From assembly GCA_963676875.1 (NCBI GenBank), contig OY781436.1, positions 3,534,001-3,598,000 of the forward strand: a DNA stretch of 64,000 bases, in the 5' to 3' direction. The number at the start of each line of letters is the position of its first letter. Within the stretch, counting starts at the first letter, position 1. Of the stretch, positions 25,629-33,573 are shown piece by piece. Source of the stretch: UBA6244 sp963676875 (GTDB taxonomy: Bacteria > Bacteroidota > Bacteroidia > Bacteroidales > F082). The notes under the pieces are model-generated. The model was not told the origin of the DNA, did no database searches, and saw only the letters and a program-made list of their open reading frames with translations. The translations under genes were made by a program, and so were the position numbers.

Positions 25629-25988
25629 CTATTTTTTCTCTTTCAACAGCACATCGTTGATGGCTTGAATGAGGGTTTCTTTGGGCAATGCACCCTGAGC
25701 CATCTGAGGTTGTCCGTCGGTGGGACAAAACAGTAAGGATGGGATGCTACGAATACCAAAGGCAGCCGAAAGTTCGGTTTCTTCCTCGGTGTTGATTTTA
25801 TAAATATTGATTTTTCCTTCGTATTCCTTCGACAGTTCCTCCAATATGGGAGAAACTATTTTGCAAGGCTGACACCAATCTGCATAAAAATCGATGATAC
25901 AAGGTAGTTTTCCTTCAAAAGCCCAATCTTTGTTTTTTTCGTAATTGAAAACTTTTTCAAAAAAGGTTTGTTTGGTTAAATGCTCCAT
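25629..25988 (-). CDS. trxA: thioredoxin
   Basis: A 119-residue thioredoxin with the classical active site WCQPCK (in IDFYADWCQPCKIV), a cis-proline at the loop FGIRSIPSLLFC and a helix-ending PKETLIQAIND. The redox pair is intact, so it should reduce protein disulphides. There is no signal peptide, and it appears cytosolic. It follows a lipoprotein thioredoxin gene by 24 bp and shares FYADWC.PCK and FGIRSIPS with it, so the two are recent paralogues with different locations. Confidence 0.92.
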   Translation of the reverse strand: MEHLTKQTFFEKVFNYEKNKDWAFEGKLPCIIDFYADWCQPCKIVSPILEELSKEYEGKINIYKINTEEETELSAAFGIRSIPSLLFCPTDGQPQMAQGALPKETLIQAINDVLLKEKK

Positions 25989-26012
25989 GATATAAGGTAT
26001 TTTACAATTTTA

Positions 26013-26531
26013 TTAATTACTGGATGTTGTATTTTTTAATAAGTCTTTTTCAATGATTTGAACATATTGTTCCTTTGGAAGTGCTCCTGCTTGCATTCCG
26101 GGATCTCCTGTTTTGGGCGCAAACAATACCGAAGGAATGCTTCTGATACCGAATACTCCGGCCAATTTTTTCTCCAAATCTACATTTACTTTATAGATTT
26201 TTATTTTGCCTTCATATGTTACGGCTAGTTCTTCCATGATGGGAGCTACCATTTTACATGGTTTACACCAATCGGCGTAAAAATCGATGATGCAGGGAAC
26301 GTCACCTTCATAAACCCATTCCTGAGGATTTTCTTCAAAATTCCAGACTTTTTCAAGAAAGGCTTCGTAGGTTAATACTTCCACAGCGGATTCACTTTTT
26401 ACTCCATTGCTCTGGCCATTGTTTTCGGCCACTACTTCCGTGGATTGGTCTTCCTCGCTTCCCTTCATGTTCGTGCAACTAAACAAAGGGAGAGAAAGGG
26501 TGATGGCCAAAATAACACTTAATTTTCTCAT
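26013..26531 (-). CDS. thioredoxin-domain lipoprotein
   Basis: A 172-residue protein starting MRKLSVILAITLSLPLFSC, a lipoprotein signal. After a linker rich in Glu, Ser and Val, a thioredoxin fold contains FYADWCKPCKMV (active site WCKPC) and the cis-proline loop FGIRSIPSVLFAP. It is probably bound to a membrane on the periplasmic side, where it could reduce or oxidise cell-envelope disulphides. It is encoded 24 bp upstream of the cytosolic thioredoxin, its paralogue. Confidence 0.9.
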   Translation of the reverse strand: MRKLSVILAITLSLPLFSCTNMKGSEEDQSTEVVAENNGQSNGVKSESAVEVLTYEAFLEKVWNFEENPQEWVYEGDVPCIIDFYADWCKPCKMVAPIMEELAVTYEGKIKIYKVNVDLEKKLAGVFGIRSIPSVLFAPKTGDPGMQAGALPKEQYVQIIEKDLLKNTTSSN

Positions 26532-26583
26532 ATTTAGTAGGATAAGTTAAATTTATTCAAAATTTTCGACAAAGATACACTTT

Positions 26584-26617
26584 TTTGTATCACATTAGTA
26601 TCACTTTGTTATCTTTG
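26584..26617 (+). promoter_or_regulatory. promoter of the IS1595-type zinc-ribbon gene
   Basis: TTTG (26584-26587), a 22-bp spacer and TATCTTTG (26610-26617) match the Bacteroidota -33/-7 pattern; the ATG follows at 26668. The presence of a good promoter suggests the gene is expressed. Confidence 0.65.
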
Positions 26618-26667
26618 CATCAAATCCTGTTCCAATTTTAAATTGCGTACAAAATTGATTTATTTTT

Positions 26668-27123
26668 ATGAAAGAAAAGACAAATAAATCAAAAAGTCCG
26701 GTTTTATTGCTAAAAAAGTTCACGTCTGCTTTTCCTGATGACGAAACCTGCCTCAGTTTATTGGCAGACCTCAAATGGAAAGATGGCTTTGTATGTCGTC
26801 ATTGCGGACATACCAACTGGTGTCATGGAAAGGTTTCTACCTCAAGAAGATGCACCAAGTGTAAGCGCGAAGAATCGGCCACGGCACACACCGTTTTTCA
26901 TCATTGTCGGTTTTCATTGAAGTCGGCCATCGAGCTGAGTTTGCTCATTTGTCATATTCCTGACATCTCGTCATACGAACTCAGCCGACAGGTGGGTATC
27001 CGGCACATGACCTGCTATAATTTCCAGAAAAAGTTGCTTTCGTGCCAGCAAGGAAAACCCGAGAATGAACTGTTTAGCGAACTTTTAAACGTGGTGGTTC
27101 AGAAGATGCAGATGGAGAGCTAA
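26668..27123 (+). CDS. orphan IS1595-type transposase zinc-ribbon protein
   Basis: A 151-residue protein. It has the IS1595-type zinc-ribbon: FVCRHCGHTNW and RRCTKCKREESATAHTVFHHCR (paired CxxC) and a helix-turn-helix-like tail (SSYELSRQVGIRHMTCYNFQKKL). The DDE catalytic domain that normally follows in IS1595 transposases is absent, and the reading frame stops after about 150 residues, followed by a perfect terminator. Stand-alone proteins like this occur in Bacteroidota and might be domesticated DNA-binding regulators; this is inference. No terminal inverted repeats or target duplication were seen. Confidence 0.75.
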   Translation: MKEKTNKSKSPVLLLKKFTSAFPDDETCLSLLADLKWKDGFVCRHCGHTNWCHGKVSTSRRCTKCKREESATAHTVFHHCRFSLKSAIELSLLICHIPDISSYELSRQVGIRHMTCYNFQKKLLSCQQGKPENELFSELLNVVVQKMQMES

Positions 27124-27161
27124 GCGATTTTGTCCTATACGGTTGAAAAATGCCGATACAA

Positions 27162-27195
27162 AAAAAAGAGCGACTCAATTTGAGTCGCTCTTTTT
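27162..27195. terminator. bidirectional terminator between convergent genes
   Basis: A 15-bp inverted repeat AAAAGAGCGACTCA/TGAGTCGCTCTTTT with loop ATT (27164-27177 with 27181-27194), with A-run on one side and T-run on the other. It serves the zinc-ribbon gene and the C10 peptidase gene. Confidence 0.9.
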
Positions 27196-27213
27196 ATATG
27201 GTGCAAAATGATA

Positions 27214-29301
27214 CTATTGCAGTACAATTTTTCTGTCGGTTTTACCTTTTTCGCTGGTGATACTCAGCAAGTAAACCCCCTTGGCCTGATCGCTCAGGTC
27301 GTAGGTGTTGGTAAAGTTACCGTTGTATTGTCCCATATCTTCGTCAACAACCACCTGGCCACTCAGGTTGACTAGTCTGATTTGCAGGTTGGACGCTTTT
27401 TCCACATTAAAGCTAATATTTAGTTGACCGGTTGAAGGATTGGGGAATACAGAAAGATTATCATAAACAGATTGTTCCTCAACACCAACTCCATCAATGG
27501 TGTAGATGAGTTCCCAACCGTCTTCGCGGATAAAGGCATTGGTGCCCCAGGTCATGAAAACACCACTTCCTGCGATGTCCAACGATTCAGGTAATACGTT
27601 GCCAGAATACTCACCAATCAATTGGCTGTTGCCATCATAGATGGTGAGTTTGTCCTTGCCGGCTTCGGTGTTGAATTTGGTAAAATCGATATGGTAGTTT
27701 ACACCTTCGGGATGTTGAATGAAGTAAGTACATGTGCTCAGGTTGTTGTAGAAGAAATCACCGCTACCGTCTGAAATGGTTCCGGTAGGAGCGTCAATTA
27801 CTTGTGTCCCTGAACAATAGGTAGGATAAACAGCGGTATATTCTATTTTGAAGCCTTCGGCTGATCCGGTAGAGTTAAAAGTAACCAATACCTGATTTCC
27901 GGTAGAGGTAATGTTGTCGGGAAGTGTTGACCCCGAGTATTCTCCCAGCAAAGGTGCATCGGTGGTGGATCCGTCGTAAATTTTCACCTTGTCGGAAGCG
28001 GCGGTACTGAATTGTACAAAATGAAGGCTGATTTTGGAAACAGAATCTTGCTCAGTTTGTGGGTTAATCAACCATTGTGCATTCATGCCGGTAGGATAGT
28101 CTTCGATAGGACCACTGCCATCTGTAAATGAACCGGCAGGGAAAGCAAGTTCGGTAAGTCCGGTAGCAATGTAAGGATAGTTGATGTCGCCTGGGAAGAA
28201 ATTGCGAATCATTCCCTGTTGTTGGTTGTATCCACCAACATCATTAAGTGTAAAATAACCATTTCCTGAGCCACTCCAACCAAAGTTGAAATGGAAATAA
28301 GTAGCGTCTTGATATCCGTCACATGAGAAAGCATGGCCTCCTTCGTTTGATCTTCCTGAGTAGTAGATCGGACGTTTGGCATCAATTTCGCCCGTTACTA
28401 AACTATTCCATGCAGATGAGGTGTAACTGGATTTTTGCAGATATTGTGCTGATCCGCTATATCCAAAATGTGACACCAAAGCTCCGGGAACATCTGCACT
28501 ATAGGCACCTGATCCATCGGGGCCAAAGCCCATGTCAACACTTACTGCTGCATGATAGCCAATTTTAGCCATTTCCCAGATATATTTGTTGTTGATATCA
28601 TCTTGCATACCATCCCATTCGTAGGTAGTGGCACCATAGTCAACGCTCTGTGTACCATAAGGATAGATGTAATAGCTGTGGGTTCCGGTTCCTTGAAGGG
28701 GATATCTCCAGTAGTGCATGATCATCGACATGGCGGTAGCCACGCAACCAACATAAACGTGTCCACCAGGGCCAGCGGCATCTTCGGGGCACATCATATT
28801 GTATGGGTCGTCTTGATTCCAGATGGAAGTGAGCAGCGGTTCAACAGCGCGGTCGCCACGCAAATTCAGGCTTGAAGGATCAGTGGTATTCAAGTGATTC
28901 CATTTTTCTATGGTCTCGTTACTTGCGACGATATTGTTCTCTCTGATAAAATTAACCTGATCAACATAATTATACATATAACTGCTGAAGTTTTTTGATT
29001 GAGTGGCTTGTGCAGGGAACTCACCTGTGTAGTTATATCCTAATACCGGAACCATGGCATCGTCGGCTGATACCACAACCCATCCGTCTTCAAAATTAAT
29101 CACGTAGTATGCCTGATCAACTTGATAGGATTCTTTTATGCTCAAATCGTAATAATCAATGGCATCGCCATATTGAGCTGATTTCTCAAAGAAAAAATTT
29201 ACAGCTACCTGTTCGGCAGTTGAAAGGGGGATGTTTTTGGCAAACAGACTGGCTGTAAGCGCGATAAGGATTAAAAAACTAAGTAATACTTTTGATTTCA
29301 T
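27214..29301 (-). CDS. C10 family cysteine peptidase with CUB-like domains and T9SS sorting domain
   Basis: A 695-residue secreted protein. After a signal peptide and a propeptide with a PepSY-like YYVINFEDGWVVVSAD stretch, the streptopain-type protease domain has GCVATAMSM (Cys186) and GGHAFSCDGYQD (His323) with the WSGSGNGYF motif. Two CUB-like beta-sandwich domains follow (about 385-490, and about 495-610 starting CSGTQVIDAPTGTI). The C-terminal end (about 620-695; LSVFPNPSTGQLNISF, GVYLLSITSEKGK) is a type A T9SS sorting domain. It should be secreted to the cell surface by the type IX system. The substrate is unknown. Confidence 0.95.
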   Translation of the reverse strand: MKSKVLLSFLILIALTASLFAKNIPLSTAEQVAVNFFFEKSAQYGDAIDYYDLSIKESYQVDQAYYVINFEDGWVVVSADDAMVPVLGYNYTGEFPAQATQSKNFSSYMYNYVDQVNFIRENNIVASNETIEKWNHLNTTDPSSLNLRGDRAVEPLLTSIWNQDDPYNMMCPEDAAGPGGHVYVGCVATAMSMIMHYWRYPLQGTGTHSYYIYPYGTQSVDYGATTYEWDGMQDDINNKYIWEMAKIGYHAAVSVDMGFGPDGSGAYSADVPGALVSHFGYSGSAQYLQKSSYTSSAWNSLVTGEIDAKRPIYYSGRSNEGGHAFSCDGYQDATYFHFNFGWSGSGNGYFTLNDVGGYNQQQGMIRNFFPGDINYPYIATGLTELAFPAGSFTDGSGPIEDYPTGMNAQWLINPQTEQDSVSKISLHFVQFSTAASDKVKIYDGSTTDAPLLGEYSGSTLPDNITSTGNQVLVTFNSTGSAEGFKIEYTAVYPTYCSGTQVIDAPTGTISDGSGDFFYNNLSTCTYFIQHPEGVNYHIDFTKFNTEAGKDKLTIYDGNSQLIGEYSGNVLPESLDIAGSGVFMTWGTNAFIREDGWELIYTIDGVGVEEQSVYDNLSVFPNPSTGQLNISFNVEKASNLQIRLVNLSGQVVVDEDMGQYNGNFTNTYDLSDQAKGVYLLSITSEKGKTDRKIVLQ

Positions 29302-29338
29302 AGGTAAATGAAGTTTATTGGTTACGACAATTTGGAGG

Positions 29339-29346
29339 CAAATATA
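29339..29346 (-). promoter_or_regulatory. -7 box (TATATTTG) of the C10 peptidase gene
   Basis: On the minus strand it matches TAnnTTTG and lies 38 bp upstream of the ATG at 29301. Confidence 0.45.
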
Positions 29347-29472
29347 CCTTTTTAAAGTTAATTAGCCTTTGTAAAATTAATTTGATGACAAAATTTGCGG
29401 CCATTTAGTTGTATGACCAACGACTTTTGATATTAGTAATTAAAAAAGGACGTGCAGAAAGGCGGTAATTCC

Positions 29473-29480
29473 TACCTTTG
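29473..29480 (+). promoter_or_regulatory. -7 box (TACCTTTG) of hutI
   Basis: It fits TAnnTTTG, 57 bp upstream of the ATG at 29538. A long upstream in-frame start at 29478 overlaps it and is therefore rejected. Confidence 0.45.
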
Positions 29481-29537
29481 CATGCGGGTTACATTTTTTG
29501 TTGTACTTCATGGAAATCCCCGATAAATAGAAAAAAT

Positions 29538-30797
29538 ATGACAAATATCCTGATTACCAATATTAAGCAACTGATACAAGCCGAAACTATTCCTCAAAAA
29601 AAAGTTTGTGGAGCGAAAATGGCTGAACTTCCATCCATTAAAAATGCATGGTTGTTTATCGAGGGAGGACTTATTTCAGATTTTGGCACCATGGCCGATC
29701 TGGATAAAACTGCCCTTTTAACAGGTAAGCAAGCGACTAAGGAGATCGATGCCACGGATAAAATGGTGTTTCCCTCCTTCGTGGATTCGCATACACATTT
29801 GGTGTATCCTGCTTCCCGTGAGGTGGAGTACATCGACAAGATCAAGGGATTGTCATATGAAGAAATTGCAGCCAGAGGTGGAGGTATTCTCAATACCGCC
29901 AAACGCATGCAGGAAGCCACTGAGGAAGAGCTGATTGCCTCAGCTTTGGAACGACTGAATGAAATCATGCATTTTGGAACCGGAGCAGTGGAGATAAAAA
30001 GTGGTTATGGTTTAAATCTGGAATCGGAGCTTAAAATGCTGCGTGTGATTAAAAAACTAAAAACAATGAGCCCATTGACTATCCGTGCCAATTTTTTGGG
30101 AGCTCATTCCATTCCCCTTGAATACCGGGGTCGGCAACGCGAGTATGTTGATTTGGTGATTAAAGAGATGCTTCCGAGGGTGGCTGAAGAAGAATTGGCC
30201 GACTTTATCGATGTGTTCTGTGACAAAGGATTTTTTACGGTGGAAGATACTGAACGGATTTTGGAGGCAGGACTTCAGTATGGTTTGCGAGGAAAAATTC
30301 ATGCCAACGAATTGGATTACAGTGGAGGAATTCAAGCCGGGGTAAAATACGGCGCCCTGTCGGTGGACCATCTGGAATTTACCGGGGAGGAAGAAATCGC
30401 GGCTTTACTGAATTCGGATACCATGCCCACCGTTCTGCCCGGAGCCGCGTTTTTCCTCGGCATGCGCTATGCACCGGTCAGAGCGATGATGGACGCCGGA
30501 TTGCCTGTTGCCCTGGCCAGTGATTTCAACCCGGGTTCGGCACCATCGGGAAATATGCAGTTAATTTTGTCCATGGCCAGCATACTCTATAAAATGCTCC
30601 CTGAAGAAGCCATCAATGCAACCACAATTAACACCGCTTATGCCATGGGGTTGAGTCATCAATTGGGAAGTATTGCCATAGGGAAAAAGGCCAATGTATT
30701 CATTACCAAACCAATTCCAACTATAGAATTCATGCCCTACGCTTTTGGCTCCAACAAGGTGGAAACGGTGATTCTGAATGGGGAAATTCAGCATTGA
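29538..30797 (+). CDS. hutI: imidazolonepropionase
   Basis: A 419-residue amidohydrolase that hydrolyses 4-imidazolone-5-propanoate to formiminoglutamate in histidine degradation. It contains the metal-binding VDSHTHLVYPASREVEY (HxH), the GAVEIKSGYGL lysine region, KIHANELDYSGG and VDHLEF histidines and a final ASDFNPGS aspartate. The start at 29538 (MTNILITNIKQL) is preferred. No other hut genes (hutH, hutU, hutG or ftcD) are in the window, so the pathway genes are dispersed or absent here. Confidence 0.95.
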   Translation: MTNILITNIKQLIQAETIPQKKVCGAKMAELPSIKNAWLFIEGGLISDFGTMADLDKTALLTGKQATKEIDATDKMVFPSFVDSHTHLVYPASREVEYIDKIKGLSYEEIAARGGGILNTAKRMQEATEEELIASALERLNEIMHFGTGAVEIKSGYGLNLESELKMLRVIKKLKTMSPLTIRANFLGAHSIPLEYRGRQREYVDLVIKEMLPRVAEEELADFIDVFCDKGFFTVEDTERILEAGLQYGLRGKIHANELDYSGGIQAGVKYGALSVDHLEFTGEEEIAALLNSDTMPTVLPGAAFFLGMRYAPVRAMMDAGLPVALASDFNPGSAPSGNMQLILSMASILYKMLPEEAINATTINTAYAMGLSHQLGSIAIGKKANVFITKPIPTIEFMPYAFGSNKVETVILNGEIQH

Positions 30798-30947
30798 TAT
30801 TCGATATAAGTAAAGATTAATGGCAATAAATTTCTTGTAAAAATATCCTTATCAAGAATGTGGAACAAAGGCTTTTTTGTACTTTCGTGATTCTAAACTA
30901 GAAACAAAATCGCCTGCTAGAAGACAAAATCAATTAAATCATCAAGT

Positions 30948-32291
30948 ATGAAAGCTTTTAAGGCTTACGATATCCGGGGTGTCTGGGGCGTCGACCTCAA
31001 TCCTGAAATGGTTTATCGCATTGGCTATTTTTATCACCGCATTTTTCCGGTGAAATCGGTACTGGTGGGCAGAGACATCCGTCTTTCTTCCGACCAAATG
31101 TTTCTTTCGTTGAGCAATGGTTTACTCGACTCCGGTGTGGATGTGTATGATGCAGGGTTAACCACAACGCCCATGAATTATTGGGGAAACGGTAAATTTC
31201 GATTTGACGGATCTATCATGATAACGGCTTCTCATAATGCCTCGGTTTACAATGGTTTAAAATTTTCAGGAACTGACGTGAGGCCCATTGGATATGCCGA
31301 TGGATTGGATAAATTGGAAAAACTGGTGGATAGCAACGAACCCATTGTGAAAAAAACAAGGGGGGGATTATATATAAAGGACTACGCTCCCGATTATCTT
31401 GGTTTTTTGAAAGGATATGCCCGCTCGTACGACAACCTTCACATGGCCATCGATTGCTCTTCGGGCATGGCTGGTTTGTTTGCCCATTCACTTTTTGGAG
31501 AAAAAGCCACCTACCTCAACGATGTGCCTGACGGAAATTTCCCGGTACACGAACCCAACCCTTTGGAGGCGGAAAACAGAGAGGAAATTGAAGAAACCGT
31601 GAAAAAGGGTGGATACGACATCGGGGTGATTTTCGATGGAGATGCTGACAGGGTAATGTTTGTGGATGAGAAATCACAATTTGTTTCCCCTGACTTGATT
31701 ATAGGGTTGTTGGGTCGGTATTTTTTTGGCGAACGCCATGAGACCGGTCGTGTGGTGCAGGATATCCGTACCTCGAAAGCTGTTGCCGAATACCTGAAAC
31801 GTTATGGTGTAGAGGTGGATATTTGGCGTGTGGGAAGGGCCTTCGGGGCCACCAAACTCAAAGAGGTGAATGGTATATATGGTGGCGAGTTAGCAGGCCA
31901 TTATTACTTTAAAGATTTCTATTTTTCCGACAGTGGATTGTTGGCAGCATTGCTTGTTCTGAATATCGTTAGTGAGGCAAAGTCCAATGGAGAAACTTTT
32001 TCCGGTTTGATGGAGGAGATTTCTGCTTATGCCAACACAGGGGAAGTAAATTTCAAAATAGAGGAAAAGCAAGCGGCCATGGATGCCGTAGTATCCTACT
32101 TCAACGAAAAAGAATCTCCTGAGAAATTTCTTGATTTTGACGGCTATCGGTTGGAATTTCCCGACTGGTGGTTTAATATCCGACCTTCCAATACCGAACC
32201 TTATTTGCGGTTTTTAGCGGAGGCCAAATCAGAGAAATTATTAAAAGAGAAAACAGAACTAATCTTTAATATATTGAAAGAATTTGAATGA
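30948..32291 (+). CDS. phosphomannomutase/phosphoglucomutase
   Basis: A 447-residue alpha-D-phosphohexomutase. The catalytic serine is Ser95 in MITASHNASVYNG; the magnesium-binding loop is FDGDADRVMF; the sugar-binding loop is GGELAGHYYF; and the phosphate-binding loop is RPSNTEPYLRF. It converts hexose 6-phosphates to 1-phosphates for sugar-nucleotide and exopolysaccharide synthesis. Specificity (mannose or glucose) cannot be set from sequence alone. The next gene starts in the stop codon (ATGA overlap). Confidence 0.95.
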   Translation: MKAFKAYDIRGVWGVDLNPEMVYRIGYFYHRIFPVKSVLVGRDIRLSSDQMFLSLSNGLLDSGVDVYDAGLTTTPMNYWGNGKFRFDGSIMITASHNASVYNGLKFSGTDVRPIGYADGLDKLEKLVDSNEPIVKKTRGGLYIKDYAPDYLGFLKGYARSYDNLHMAIDCSSGMAGLFAHSLFGEKATYLNDVPDGNFPVHEPNPLEAENREEIEETVKKGGYDIGVIFDGDADRVMFVDEKSQFVSPDLIIGLLGRYFFGERHETGRVVQDIRTSKAVAEYLKRYGVEVDIWRVGRAFGATKLKEVNGIYGGELAGHYYFKDFYFSDSGLLAALLVLNIVSEAKSNGETFSGLMEEISAYANTGEVNFKIEEKQAAMDAVVSYFNEKESPEKFLDFDGYRLEFPDWWFNIRPSNTEPYLRFLAEAKSEKLLKEKTELIFNILKEFE

Positions 32292-33223
32292 AAAGTGCTT
32301 GGTTTTATAGGGTATGGCGTAGCATGGTTTGGATTTTTCTTTTCCAATTGATGGCAATTCCCGTTATAAGCCAGGATCGGTCATCGGTACCGGATACTTT
32401 AAACAAAAAGCGTTTAAACGCGCTTATCTACGCAGGTACTGGGATGTACACTGCTACACTGGGTGTATTGTATTTTGCCTGGTACAAAGATAGCGACCTC
32501 ACCGGATTTCATTGGTTTAACGACAACAAGGCGTGGCTTCAAGTGGATAAAGTGGGGCATGCCACCACGGCTTATGTTATTTCAAATTACGCCTTTTGGT
32601 CGCTGCGCTGGGCGGGCGTAAACAACAACAAGTCAGCTGTATATGCCGGAATTATGGGGTTTACTTCCATGACCGTGATTGAAATTTTGGATGGCTTTTC
32701 GAGCGATTGGGGTGCTTCACCCGGCGATTTGATGGCTAATACGGCGGGTTCGGTGCTTTTTACCGGGCAGCAATTGCTTTGGAAGGAACAGCGCATCCGA
32801 CTGAAATTTTCGTACCAACCCACCGAATATGCGCAATACCGACCTGACTTGCTGGGCGATGGGGCTTTGCAAAGGGTGTTGAAGGACTACAACGGACAAA
32901 CCTATTGGTTGTCGGCCAACATCAAGAGTTTTCTGCATGAGGACAGTGGTTTTCCGGCCTGGATCAATGTGGCAGTGGGTTATGGTGCCAAAGGTATGTT
33001 GGGTTCCAACACAAATCCGCCGGAATATAACGGACAAATTTTGCCACATGCAGACAGAGTCAGGCAGTATTATATTTCGATGGACGTTGATTGGACCCGT
33101 ATCAAAACCAACAAAAAGGGTTTGAAATTTGCGTTTAAGGTATTCAATTTTATCAAAATTCCGTTTCCGGCTCTTGAATACAACAAGCAAGACGGTATGG
33201 TTTTTCATTGGCTCTATTATTAG
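32288..33223 (+). CDS. DUF2279 family membrane protein
   Basis: A 311-residue protein starting four bases before the previous stop (ATGA overlap), so translationally coupled to the hexomutase. An N-terminal signal-like helix is followed by YAGTGMYTATLGVLYFAWY, then KVGHATTAYVISNYAFWSLRW, GFTSMTVIEILDGFSSDWGASPGD and NTAGSVLF helices with conserved His, Glu and Asp residues, which is the DUF2279 (YfiM-like) pattern in Bacteroidota. The C-terminal half has beta-rich segments ending WLYY. It is probably an envelope protein; the function is unknown. Confidence 0.8.
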   Translation: MKSAWFYRVWRSMVWIFLFQLMAIPVISQDRSSVPDTLNKKRLNALIYAGTGMYTATLGVLYFAWYKDSDLTGFHWFNDNKAWLQVDKVGHATTAYVISNYAFWSLRWAGVNNNKSAVYAGIMGFTSMTVIEILDGFSSDWGASPGDLMANTAGSVLFTGQQLLWKEQRIRLKFSYQPTEYAQYRPDLLGDGALQRVLKDYNGQTYWLSANIKSFLHEDSGFPAWINVAVGYGAKGMLGSNTNPPEYNGQILPHADRVRQYYISMDVDWTRIKTNKKGLKFAFKVFNFIKIPFPALEYNKQDGMVFHWLYY

Positions 33224-33573
33224 AGGGGTGACCTTTCCTCAAAACTTCCGCCAATCACAAATATCTCTGAGGTGCAGCGCACCGTGACCAGATGCCACAT
33301 CACCAAGAAGTTGTCTTAGGATGAAAAAATGTTTCGCCCCGCCGGAGCTGACGGGGATTGGTTGTTCCTGTATTTTAAAAATACCTTGCTACGCTTTAGC
33401 AGTGTTCACTGTTTTCTATACCTCCGATAAAAAGAAAATAGCATTCTTCTTGCGAATGTATATTGCCGATTTAGAATTGAGGTGGGTTAGAGAGCGAAGC
33501 AGATTAAAGCTCGTTTCCATTCAAGAACGATGGTGCAAACAATCAACTCATTCATACCGAATTGTGAAGCTTT
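33224..33573. other. 350-bp intergenic stretch without a supported gene
   Basis: It lies between convergent genes. One plus-strand open frame of 111 codons (33321-33656) has no recognizable domain and runs into the histidine-kinase gene. A GC-rich patch GCCCCGCCGGAGCTGACGGGG at 33335 and following resembles the short dispersed GC-rich intergenic repeats of some Bacteroidota, but no second copy is in the window. Confidence 0.5.
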
